A stretch of DNA of 64,000 bases from Chlorops oryzae (Eukaryota; Arthropoda; Insecta; Diptera; Chloropidae): positions 122,383,168 to 122,447,167 of the forward strand of contig CM035806.1 in the NCBI GenBank assembly GCA_020466095.1. Direction: 5' to 3'. Made by a program: the position numbers and the translations under genes. The notes under the pieces were generated by a model. It saw only the letters and a program-made list of their open reading frames with translations. It made no database searches and was not told the DNA's origin. Below are positions 22,744 to 32,513 of this stretch, piece by piece. The number at the start of each line of letters is the position of its first letter. The first letter of the stretch is position 1.

Positions 22744-23110
22744 CGAGGGCGGTTCAATAAGTACCCGTGTTAGATATGAAGACACCCTTTCTTCAAAAAA
22801 AAATTTTTTTTTTTCAACAAATTCCTTTTTTATAAAGATGCACTGCTCCTAACGTCGCTGCATTTTTGTAAACCCTCCAAAAATATAATTTGTCGAACTC
22901 TCCAACGTACGCCTCTGTCTCGGCGATGACTTCCTCATTTGAGACAAAATTTTTCCCCCCGAGCCATTTCTTCAAATTCTTGAATTCTTCAATTTCTTCT
23001 TGAAATTTGTTTTGCAGCCGTTTTATAGATGGCAACAGACGATGATAACACCTACTTCCCTCAGGGACGCCCTATGTCGTCAAACACGGGTACTTATTGA
23101 ACCGCCCTCG
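22744..23110 (-). mobile_element. Internally deleted mariner (CGAGGGCGGTTCAATAAGT ends)
   Basis: Near-perfect inverted repeats begin CGAGGGCGGTTCAATAAGT and contain GTACCCGTG. Length is 367 bp. TA precedes the left end; the right flank reads TT, so one TSD base has changed. It retains only transposase C-terminal coding on the minus strand. Confidence 0.8.
22814..23035 (-). pseudogene. mariner transposase C-terminal remnant
   Basis: The 73-residue frame contains LKKWLGGKNFVSNEEVIAET and FDKLYFWRVYKN. These match the end of mariner transposases (LK-W-LG-KF..NEEVIAET, the region after the third catalytic Asp). All catalytic residues are lost by internal deletion. Confidence 0.75.
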
Positions 23111-23277
23111 TTCATACAAAAATTTCTGTTTTTATTATCGTAATAAAATTGGGGAATAAGCGGTAAAAAATATTAAATAACAAATTAGGTAGAATTTTAG
23201 TTAGGGAGTGTAGTGACTGTAGCAATTGATACTTTTTAATAGTTTACTTCTTTACAAAAGTTCGAAGTGTCAAGAAC

Positions 23278-23960
23278 TGGAGGTACCCTAAAAAATGGTC
23301 CGATCGGATCCATTCTTGAACTCGTTTATACTCATGTTCCTGTGAACACGCATACCGAGTTTCATCAAGATAGCTCAACTTCTTCGATAAGAAACTGTAT
23401 ACGGACAGACGGACAGACAGACAGACAGACGGACATGGCTTAATCGAATCTCCTAGCGATACTGATCATTTCTATATAATTTTTGTATAGTCTATATCCT
23501 CGAGTTCTGGGTGTTACACACAACCACACAAATGCAATATACCCTCTACACAGAGTGTGTCGGGTATAAAAACGTTTTGTTGGCTTTGCTGTGTTTTCAG
23601 CCAAATACCTAAAAGGTGGGCGGGACACGCCCATTTTTGGTTCATTCGAAAACCTTCCGACAACATATACCTATATTCCGAGTATAAAGTGAATAGGCCT
23701 TTTCGTTTAATAGATTTTAAAAATGCCTTTAAGGTAAAATGGGCGGGCCATGCCTATTTTTCATAAATTCTAAAAGGGGAAGTAATGAAGTATAGAATTG
23801 CATACAAAGTTTTACAAAATGGCGTATTGCTTAGCCGAAAACAGGAAAGGCTGGAAAAAATAAATAGCCCAGAATAACGATTATTCAGGCTGGAAAAAAT
23901 TTTCGTCTTACAATAACCGTTATTAACTGACGTTTATCTATAAACGTTATAACCGTTACG
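23278..23960 (-). repeat. Right inverted arm of the foldback element
   Basis: This is the complement of about 19690-20660, including GATCGGACC, the GGACAGAC microsatellite, the TATACCC block and the GGCGGG motifs, without the nested MITE. It ends next to ATAACCGTTACGGTCCCTG. Confidence 0.8.
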
Positions 23961-23975
23961 GTCCCTGCAGCTTAC

Positions 23976-24424
23976 AATGAAAAATAATTTTGTGCGAGCT
24001 GATAGCAACAACCTTCCTCAAGTGGACGCTTTTATGGTAGCACATTTCTTTAGAAATAACACGGATTTCTTTGGTGCAGAGCTGAAAAACGTAAAAACAG
24101 TTAATTAAGTATCTTCCTGATTTGAGGTTATGTTGACATATGAATTTTTTTTTTACTATAATATAAATGGCAGGGACACAGTTAGGTCCACATATGCCAG
24201 GATAAAACTTTTGCAATAATATGTAAAGGATCGAACGTTTAAATGACCGTCGTTAGGATTATTTTCGAATTTGTTAGGTTAGAACGATGTATCATTGTTG
24301 AACTTGTCCAATACGAGTGCCGAAATTTAAGGTTAGAACACGTTTAAATGACCGTCGTCAGGCTTTTGATGTGAGCTACACTTGGCGATTGGAGCCAGCT
24401 CATAACGCGAACAAGGCACGGACA
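23976..24424. other. No gene; short direct repeat
   Basis: Unique-looking AT-rich sequence. CGTTTAAATGACCGTCGTYAGG occurs twice, at about 24236-24257 and 24342-24363, as a dispersed direct repeat. No recognisable ORF. Confidence 0.5.
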
Positions 24425-24611
24425 ACCATGTAGGATTGTAGGTCCAGTGCTGCAAGGTTTTTTTCGAGCCTTCCCTCTAAATGTCATTCAATTTCCCTCT
24501 AAAATACAGTGTTTCCCTCTAAAAAAATTTTTAAAAACCTCTAAAAATCCCTCTAAATTTTAGAAAATATATTAATATAAGGGCAAATCATCTTTGTTAC
24601 ATTTTTTATTT

Positions 24612-25071
24612 ATTTATTTACAACTTGAAATATTATAAGTTAATTATAATATTACAGTGTTAACCGGAGCACTAGCCTATAAGCCTTCGACTCCCTTGTG
24701 ATATAAGGATGAGCGTTCTTATTTACATGTATATATGTATATAAAGTTTTTAATTATATGAAATTAATTAGTTTACTTAGTGCCAAAAAATTGTATATTA
24801 GTGTTGTGTTTTCAGGATTTAGCGGGTGAAGGAAGCTTGATGGTGTAGATGTTCCAAATATTAGCCGGCGTTTGTTCGTAAGCGCAGTACAGTTGTCGAG
24901 AAAAAGCTCGGCGGTGGGTGGGAGTGTGTTGCAGAACGGGCATGGATTTGGGAGCCTGCCTCTTAAGAGGTGTTCGTGTGTGTGTTTCATATGTCCAATT
25001 CGTAAGCGTATCATTTTTTCCAATTTAATGTGTGAGTTTATGGATCTGAGTGCAGGAGCCTCTTGGGTGGG
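24612..25071 (-). mobile_element. 5'-truncated I-group LINE 3' end
   Basis: A 460-bp minus-oriented insertion ends in a TAAA-type tail (complement of TTTATTTATTTAC at about 24608-24621). An exact 16-bp TSD, GTTACATTTTTTATTT, lies at 24596-24611 and 25072-25087. It encodes the end of an ORF2 (24754 to about 25069) with RLRIGHMKHTHEHLL and a CPFC...LFLDNC module. This is homologous to the C-terminus of the RNase H ORF at 14430-15419. Confidence 0.88.
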
Positions 25072-25167
25072 GTTACATTTTTTATTTGGGAACAACAGAA
25101 AAAGTTTCAACAAACAGCAAAAACAACAATTTAAAGTGAAGCTGAAGGGTCATACCCTGCGAAAGCG

Positions 25168-25392
25168 TCTAATACTTCGTTATCGCATTCACATTGGTAG
25201 GTGTTGTCTCATTGTTGAATTTTTTTAACATTTTTGTGGAAGGATTAAAAGATTTAGATGACTCAATCAAGAGTCTTTTTCGCGTTATGGCATCGGCAGT
25301 TCGAATTGAAGTTTTATTTCTCAATTTGCTCTTTATAATATTCACGGTGAAAAATGCTCTCTCAACCGCAGCATTGTTTCACGTGTGTGACC
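25168..25392 (-). pseudogene. hAT transposase C-terminal (dimerisation domain) remnant
   Basis: The minus-strand frame reads NAAVERAFFTVNIIKSKLRN followed by SSKSFNPSTKM. This matches the hAT C-terminal signature (NA..ER.FS..N.IK...RN) found at the end of hAT transposases. The upstream transposase is absent. Confidence 0.75.
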
Positions 25393-25617
25393 TTGAAGTT
25401 CTTTGAAAGACAGAATGTGGTCTGACCGCGGACGAAAAAGCTGCGGGAACCAATTCCTCTAATAGTTTTGTCCCTCTAAATCTACCTCTAAATTAATAAA
25501 AAACCTCTAAATTTAGAGGAAAAACCTCTAAACTGGCAACACTGTGTAGGTCTAACTCTTCTTCTTCCTAATCCCTGCAACGTGTTAGAGCTACGCTGCT
25601 TCAACATAGGCATATAG

Positions 25618-28600
25618 CAAGGTATATAGAATAGAAGGTATGGCATTGCAAGGTACCGTATTTCGAAAAATTTCAAAATTTTCGTGACGTCACCGAGATA
25701 ATATTTGCGTTGGCAACGTCGCAAACAAATGTTTTTTGTTTACATGCAAATGAATTTCATTCTTATAAAGTTTTCGAAGTGTTTAAAGTTTGTAAAGCAA
25801 AAGAGAAATAATGAAAGTTTGTGCCGTACCGGATTGTCGCTCTACGGACTTAGCTCCAGGCGTAAGTTTTTTTAAATTGCCAACTAATCCTGTTTTAAAG
25901 GAGAAATGGCTAAATTTTTGCCAAAGGAAAGCAGAATGTGCGCGGGAAAACTTGCACATTTGTATGCATCATTTCCAAGCAGAAGATATTGAAAATAATA
26001 TGCAGTACGAAATGGGTAAGCGGTATTGTTGGTTAAAAACATCTCAGTATTCATATATATTTATTATATTTAAAGGATTTGCAAATGCACGAAAATTAAA
26101 GCGAGATGTAGTACCATCAATTTTTTCTTATGAAACCACAAAATTTCCCTTGGCAAGAGTTGATGAGAACATAGCGGTGGAGGATATGAGCTTCGCGGAA
26201 GAAGGTGAGAATGTTTCACCCAATTTAAGTGCGGGAACATTTGAAAATTTGCAATCGGATATGTGAGTTGTATTTTTTATCTGTGTCATTAGCTTCAATT
26301 TTATTTTTAATATTCGTGAATAATGTTTTTACAGCGACAATCTCAAAATGGAAAATGAAAATTTAAAACAACAACTAAAAAAATGCAAATCGACAATTCG
26401 AAATTTGAAATCCGAAAGGTATGTTACATTCTTAATCATTTTCATTTAACAGTAATTTATGTTTTTTTATTGCATTCGTTTATACTAATGTTGTTAACGT
26501 ATAACTTGCTAACAGATATTTACTGAGAAGAGAGAACAAAACTGTAAAAAAGTTAAATAAAAAATCAAATCAAAAATTAAATATGAAAACGGAGGAAATG
26601 CAAAAAATGGAAGCGATTCACGAATACCAAATTGAATGTTTGGAAGAAAAACTTGAGCAATCCAAGAGCAGCTACTCAAATCTGGAGGAAAAACTGCTAA
26701 CAATTTTTACAAAGACCCAAATTGGACTATTGAAGACTGGATGTAAGACTAAATGGAGTGAAGAAGACATCGCACAATCAATTACATTGTATGCAACAGG
26801 TTCAAGACTATATAAATTATTATATAGAAAAAAATTTCCTCTTCCGGCTGTGCGAACACTCAATCAATGGGCTCAAACAATAACAATATCCAGAGGACTA
26901 TTGACTCCAGTTTTCAAAATTTTGAGAGCTTCCACTCACATGACTGAGAACCAGAAAATTTGCATCTTAAGCTTTGATGAGATGAAAATTCGAAAATCAT
27001 ACTGTTATGACCGAAAGATGGACGCAACATTAGCACCTGTTGGATATGTGCAAGTAGCAATGCTCAGAGGTAAGACAAAAATTTTTAATTACGTTGATAG
27101 CTATAACACAAATCTCATACGAAATATTTCTTATTTTAGGCTTAACTTCAAAATGGAAACAACCAATTTTCCATGATTTTGATTTTAAAATGACAAAAGA
27201 CACCCTTCTAAGTATTTTAAAGGAATGTAAGTCTTGCGGATATACAGTTGTTGCCATTGTTTGCGATCTTGGTGGAGGAAACAGATCATTGTTAAATGAA
27301 CTTGATATACACGAAGAAAAACCATGGTGAGATATCAATGAATAATATTTTTGGACCAACAGGATCGTAAAGAATATTTTATTCTATTCATTAGGTTTAT
27401 GTTTGACAACGAAAAAGTTCATTCGTTTGCAGATGTTCCCCATTTATTAAAACTCATTCGAAATCACTTCTTAGATGAAGGTTATTATATAAATGGAAAG
27501 GTTGTCAACAAAGATATAATTGTGAAACTTCTGGAACTAACATCGGATGACTTGACTATCACCAACAAAATATCCTTGGAAAACATTACCGTATCGGGCG
27601 CTCAAAGGCAGAAAGTTAAACTAGCCGCAAAACTGTTTTCGCACACAATTGCCCAAGCTATCTCTAGAGCAGCTACTCTTGGTTTTCTAGAGGGGTTTAA
27701 CTGGAGTGAATGTCATCAGCTTTTCAAAATTGTAAGGACATACTCAGTAATTTCATTTTTATATTTATGTAACTAACTTTTTCAATCTTGGGTGAACAAC
27801 TGGTTCGACGTGATGAATTCAAGAGTTCCACGTGCTGATTCCAGAACTCGGACCCATGCTTATGGACTTGCTCTTCAGGAGCAAGATGAAATATTGGACG
27901 CAATGACTTCGTTAATGAAGCAAATGCGGGCCGTGGGGCGAAACATTTTACCATTTCAGAGAGGTAAATATTTATACATAGTTTTATAAATGTTAAATTA
28001 TTACTTATATTAGATATACAAACTTTATGTTTCTTTTATTTTTTTTTTTTTAGGAATCATACAGTCTAACAACGCTGTAAAGGCTCTTTTAACTGACCTC
28101 AAAGCGCGGTATGGTGTGAAATTCATTCTCACAAATAGATTAAACCAGGATGTTTTGGAGAACTTCTTCGGCGTAATTCGATCAAAGGGAGGACTGCATG
28201 ATCATCCTGATCAACTGCAGTTTAAATTTCGCTTACGGTCGTACATACTTGGAAGAAACGAAGGAGCGTTATCCAACAACGCAAATGTTGAAATCGATGA
28301 TACCCCTGATTTGGAAATGACCGAAAAATCACTGACAGGTTTATTTAAAATGATGTTTTAAAATGTTTCAATATTTTTTTTTTATTATTTTTACATTTAG
28401 GTATGATGTTTAAAGCAATAAATGCGGAAACGTCAAATGAAGAAACTGATGTTGAGCCTCATGAAGAATATACAGACCTTCAGTACGACGGGCTTGAACA
28501 CCTTGCTGGTTACATTTGCCATAGGATGAGGGACAAGCTCCCGGAAATCGCTGTGCCAAGAGATGAAGCGGGACCATTCCATACATGGATCAACCAATTA

Positions 28601-29143
28601 AACGAAGGAGGGCTTTCAAAACCCACCGAAGAAATGATGCTTCATATCACGCAATTAAATGAAGTGTTCGAAGCTTTAAATCAAGATCAACTCTTAATTG
28701 CTGAAGGGTTTTTGGCAACTCATATGCGGGAAGCTTCCGCAATTAATTGCAATGAAAAAATAAAAAAACTCTTCTTTAGGGCGAGGATGTATTTTAAAAT
28801 AAGACAACTAAATGAAAAGTTATTTCAAAGTTCAAAAAGAACAAAAAATCATAAAATGAAAAAAATTTTAAACTAAACTTTTTTTAAAAAATCCCTTGAC
28901 AAATAAACCAATAAATTCCAGAAGCAATTAATGACGATTTTTATTTATTATCCTCAAATTCACTACGAAAAGCAAAACATCGCGATTAAAAGAGAAATAG
29001 ATTCGCCTTTTGATTTGAAACTAACGAGTTTCAGCGTTACCATCTCAACAGTTTCTCTGCATGACGTCATTTTTTCTCTTCTTCTTGCCCAAATTTTTTT
29101 TGTTTCACAGCTGTTTGCCATACCTTGTATTCTATATACCTTG
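25618..29143 (+). mobile_element. Complete P-element-like transposon, 3526 bp
   Basis: The ends CAAGGTATATAGAATAGAAG and complement (right end CTATATACCTTG) form a ~28-bp TIR with one mismatch. GGCATATAG flanks both ends (25609-25617, 29144-29152): an 8-bp P-type TSD plus one chance base, or 9 bp. Uninterrupted copies near 5440-5460 and 31405-31425 show the empty site. A palindrome, TGACGTCA, lies 67 bp inside the left end (25685-25692) and 74 bp inside the right (29062-29069), a symmetric subterminal pair. A nine-exon THAP transposase fills the interior. Confidence 0.92.
25811..28876 (+). CDS. THAP-domain P-element-like transposase, nine exons, 828 residues
   Basis: Exons: 25811-26015, 26076-26262, 26335-26418, 26516-27069, 27140-27326, 27395-27731, 27792-27963, 28054-28338, 28401-28876 (2487 nt, all phases consistent). 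Residues 1-90 are a C2CH THAP zinc finger (C4, C9, C52, H55; then RDVVPSIF). A coiled coil covers about 130-205. The RNase H-like catalytic core shows LSFDEM (D about 313), FADVPHLLK (D about 419) and NQDVLENFFGVIR (E about 611), matching P/THAP9 transposases; CDLGGGN resembles the GTP-binding insertion. All exons are open. The exon 7 acceptor reads GG (27790-27791) instead of AG, which may block splicing of intron 6. In P elements one intron is regulated by tissue, but this defect looks mutational. Confidence 0.88.
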
Positions 29144-29512
29144 GGCATATAGCATGAGGAAAAGACAAGCATGCTATGGCAGCGAAATCTTTAGCTCTGC
29201 TCTGGTGAAATGCATTGCCACTTTCATTTTTAATTTTGGGCGATTTTCGAGTACAATACATATAAAATATCTACCAAACTCATAAAATGCCATGAAATGC
29301 TTGAAAAACATAAAACTAATCAAGGATTTTCAATAGTAAGGAGAAATAGAAATTGTTCTTTTAGTCCTACCTTGTGCACATAACTTTTTGATCACACTAT
29401 TTCAGCAAAAATACTAAATTCTATGTTCAATCAAATTCGTAGCCGTATTCAAAAATGTATGTCAATTTATTACAAAATGAAAACATTCGCGCACATTAAG
29501 CAAAAACATATC

Positions 29513-29783
29513 AAGGGTTCTCATGTAATAGTGCAAAACATGCAAAACTGACATTTGAATAAATTTATCCGGCAAGTTGCATGAACGCACCTTCGAAAAA
29601 TTTTACGCGCAAGTGAAGTTAAAACAGCTGATTTTATACTAAACGAGTTTATACGCTTTATATATACGTTTTGCGCTACCATATCGTAGTGCAAAACGCA
29701 GAAACTTACTTTCATACAAAATTTGACAGTTGATATATGAGGGTAAGAGTATATCAAGTTTTCACTATTAGATGAGAACCCTT
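29513..29783. mobile_element. 3-bp-TSD MITE in the foldback repeat
   Basis: The ends AAGGGTTCTCATGTAATAGTG and the near complement (ATTAGATGAGAACCCTT) lie within ATC duplications (29510-29512, 29784-29786). The sister foldback copy near 30525-30545 lacks it (AACATATCGTAATAC), which validates the 3-bp TSD. Length is 271 bp; no coding potential. PIF/Harbinger-like by TSD size only. Confidence 0.85.
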
Positions 29784-30247
29784 ATCGTAATACATTTAGT
29801 AAAGTTTCAATTATGAACTTTTCAAGCAATATAAAAAACCGAGCCGACGCCGTGTTTCTTTTATAATTTTCTTGCAAGTGGCATCATAGTGCCACTTGTT
29901 GTCTGCCCGTATTGTTGTTGGTAGCTTTCTGGTGAATTTCTCGAAAGAGTTGAATTTCCTATTCCTGCTTAAGGTTTTTGTTGGTAGCTTTTTGGTGAAT
30001 TTCTCGAAAGAGTTGAATTTCCTATACCTGCCTAATGGTGAATTTCTTATTAGCGGCAGAGGCTTTTCGACGTCGATAGTTAGACCTACAGTCCTACATG
30101 TGTAGGTCTAACGGTCGACGTCGAAAAGCCTCTGCCGCGATGGGGAAATACACCATTAGGCAGGTTTAGGAAATTCAACAAATTCGAGAAATTCACCAAA
30201 AAGCTACCAACAACAATACGGGTAGACACAAATGGCACTATGATGCC

Positions 30248-30426
30248 CATATAGAACTATAGCTGCAACTTCGGCCAAAAGCTATTACGTGGTACACCAC
30301 ACTTTCTATTACGTGGTTCACCACAACACTCGACTTATGGCGTGGTTCACCACAGTTGAACTTTTTCACCAAATCATGCCATAACGCGCCAAAATTTGGC
30401 CGAAGTTGCAGCTATAGTTCTATATG
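30248..30426. mobile_element. 179-bp MITE with 8-bp TSD and CGTGGTTCACCACA repeats
   Basis: The ends CATATAGAACTATAGCTGCA and complement form a perfect ~32-bp TIR. An exact 8-bp TSD, ATGATGCC, lies at 30240-30247 and 30427-30434. The copy at 4850-5523 gives the empty site (ACTATGATGCCACTTGC). The loop holds three CGTGGT(T/A)CACCACA near-palindromes at about 30290-30355. P- or hAT-type by TSD. Confidence 0.9.
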
Positions 30427-30810
30427 ATGATGCCACTTGCAAGAAAATTATCAAAGAAACACGGCGTCAGCTCGGGTTTTTATATTGCTTGAAAAGTTCA
30501 TAATTGAAACTTTACTAAATGTATTACGATATGTTTTTGCTCAATGTGCACGATTGTTTTTATTTTGTAATAAATTGACATACATATTTGACTACGGCTA
30601 CGAATTTCATTGTATATTGAATTTAGTATTTTTGCTCAAACAGTGTGATCAAAAAGTCAAGTGGACAGGGTAGAACTAAAAAACAATTTATATTTCTCCT
30701 TGATATTGAGATTGATTATTTTTATGTTTTTCAAGCTTTTCATATCATTTTATGAGTTTGGTAGATATTTTATATGTAATGAACTCGAAAATCGCCCAAA
30801 ATTAAAAATA

Positions 30811-31337
30811 ACAAGTAAGAAAGCTAAAGTCGGTCAAGCCCGACTTTGAAATACCCAGCGTCCCGACATTATGAGCGCACTATGTTTTGCTTCTCTATTT
30901 GTGGGCGTGGCTCGAGGAGGGCGGCGTCCATTTTTGCCAGGATATGTCCCTTTTCGTAGTTTACCAGCACACCAAATATCAATGAAATGTGTTGAGTGGT
31001 TCGCAAGTTACAAGCATTTTATTGAAAACACAATAAATTCATTTGTGGGCGTGGCAGTGGGCGGATGTCTCCCATTTTTACTTAGGATCATACTCGGTCC
31101 CCGATATACATGTGTGCCAAATTTCGACTTCATTGGTTTAGCCGTTTCGGAGGAGATCCGACCACGGACGGACGGACAGACGGACAGACGGTCAGACGGA
31201 CAGACGGACATGTCTAAATCGATTCAGTTTTTGATCCTGATCATTTCTATATACATTTTTCTATATCTCCGGAGCTTAATTCTCCCTGTTACAAGATTTG
31301 CACAAAACTAATACACCCCGCTTACGCTGGGTATAAA
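30811..31337 (+). repeat. Dispersed repeat with GGACAGAC core and CCCAGCG/CGCTGGG ends
   Basis: It is inserted into foldback copy 3 between sequences contiguous in copy 1 (near 5368-5378). The left end carries AAGTCGGTCAAGCCCGACTT and AATACCCAGCG; the right carries CGCTGGGTATAAAA. A GGACGGACAGACGGACAGAC microsatellite lies at about 31164-31210. The open frame 30871-31311 covers the repeat but looks non-genic. It is analogous in layout to the block at 20101-20660. No clear TSD. Confidence 0.65.
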
Positions 31338-31807
31338 AATGGCAATGGATTTCACCAGAGCAGAGCTAAAGATTTCGCTGCCATTGCATGCTTCTCTTTT
31401 CCTCATGCTACATGCCTATGTTGAAGCAGCGTAGCTCTAACACATTGCAGGGATTAGGAAGAAGAAGAGTTAGACCTACACTCCTACATGCTGTTCAGCT
31501 CCAAAGCTCATTTTAACAGACCTACGATATAATCTGTCCGATCAAAATATGGAAACAATTTGCCTTTTAAAACTGAATACTAATGTAGAATTTTGATTAT
31601 GTTCAGGGCTGGGCACGCGAGCAAAAAATGTGCAAGTGAGAGCAAAAATTCGTTGCTCGCGTGTACATATATAAAAAGCGCACGCGAAACGAATTTAGTT
31701 GTTGTCAAGAAGCGAACGAAGCAAGACGTCTGTCAAAAATTTTATGCGAACAAGAGATTTTTAGTGCAAAGCAGAGAGCTATTTTCGTTAAAATAATGCT
31801 TTGTGAG

Positions 31808-32352
31808 TGTTAAGGATAGGGGCAACAAATGAGAAAGACGTACCTGTTACTCTGTTGATAACCCTGGGGGGTGCCGGGTACGCTGCTCGATTTGTCGGTT
31901 TGCGCGACGCGGTTGATTATTCTATATTGTAGAACGGTATATTAAATTATCCTTTTTTTTTGTTTTTTTTTGTTTTTTTTTGTTTTTTGTTTTTTTTTGT
32001 TTTGTTTGAATTCAAATTTTGATTTTATATATTTTTTTTTGTCGTAGTTCACCTTGATTTTTTTTATTTTTTTTTTTTTGTAGTTCACTTTGATTTTTAT
32101 ATATTTTTTGTTTAATTATTGATCGGGCGGATGATGTTGCGCGCACGAGTTTCATCGACGAGATTATTTTTGCGAGTCGTTTGGATCGCGTGTTACATCG
32201 GCGAGGTCTGTGTCACGAGTCTTAAAGGTATCGCGCGAAAAAAGCATCCTCGCTCGAACTCGGACTTCGAGAAGAGAAGAAAAACGAAAAGAGGATAGTT
32301 AATTCGCCACGTCATGAAGGCGCGGCTACCATGCGGCGGCGAAGAACGAACA
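31808..32352 (-). repeat. BEL/Pao 3' LTR (full)
   Basis: It runs from TGTTAAGG to GAACGAACA on the plus strand; the last 101 bp (32252-32352) is repeated at 34689-34790. It abuts the TSD copy GTGAG. Confidence 0.75.
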
Positions 32353-32513
32353 TACTGCCCGCCTTGCGCTACGCAACTATAATTTCTCAATCCAGTTCGC
32401 GTCTGCTAGACGATTGGTTTGGGCCGTGGCGACGTTGGTAGGAGAAGGCGGAGGCGATTTTGTTGAGAAGATAGTGAACAATAAATGAAAAGGGGGAGGG
32501 GGAGGTGTTGCGA

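Larger units (their letters stand above)
19535..23967. mobile_element. Large hAT-type foldback element (CAGGGACCG ends) with nested elements
   Basis: The ends CAGGGACCG and CGGTCCCTG lie within an exact 8-bp TSD, CAGCTTAC (19527-19534, 23968-23975). Long inverted arms (about 19690-20660 against 23275-23960) share GGCGTG/CCCGCCC motifs, a TATACCCGACACACTCTGTG block and a GTCTGTC microsatellite. Between the arms are a pogo-like element (21245-22617) and a deleted mariner (22744-23110); a hAT MITE (20275-20520) has entered the left arm. No hAT transposase is present, so it is non-autonomous. Its 4433-bp size is due largely to the nested insertions. Confidence 0.85.
24445..25544 (-). mobile_element. 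hAT transposon remnant with transposase C-terminus and a nested LINE
   Basis: The ends CAGTGCTGCAAGG and GGCAACACTG are hAT-like TIRs. An exact 8-bp TSD, TGTAGGTC, lies at 24437-24444 and 25545-25552. Copies of TTTAGAGGGA/CCCTCTAAA recur inside both ends (about 24475-24560 and 25465-25535), probable transposase-binding repeats. It carries the hAT C-terminal dimerisation region and a LINE fragment at 24612-25071. Its target lies in the end of a foldback repeat. Confidence 0.9.
24425..30100 (-). mobile_element. Foldback-type repeat, copy 2 (hit by hAT, P-like and Harbinger-like insertions)
   Basis: The left end CATGTAGGATTGTAGGTC is split from TAACTCTTC by the hAT at 24445-25544. The unit then continues to 25617, resumes after the P-like transposon at 29144, and ends at GTTAGACCTACAGTCCTACATG (about 30079-30100). 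It is a minus-oriented copy of 4850-5523. The next copy starts immediately in the opposite orientation, so the two form a head-to-head palindrome centred near 30100. Confidence 0.75.
30101..31490 (+). mobile_element. Foldback-type repeat, copy 3 (head-to-head with copy 2)
   Basis: It starts TGTAGGTCTAACGGTCGACG and ends AGAGTTAGACCTACACTCCTACATG. The sequence is collinear with 4850-5523 apart from a 179-bp MITE (30248-30426) and an approximately 525-bp dispersed repeat (30811-31337). Confidence 0.75.

Noticed and set aside
29869..29898. GTGGCATCATAGTGCCAC hairpin considered as a terminator or regulatory stem-loop
   Set aside because: It belongs to the foldback repeat and is present in all copies; there is no gene next to it to terminate.
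30871..31311. 146-residue ORF as a gene
   Set aside because: It spans a dispersed repeat with a GGACAGAC microsatellite; the apparent frame follows from the repeat composition.
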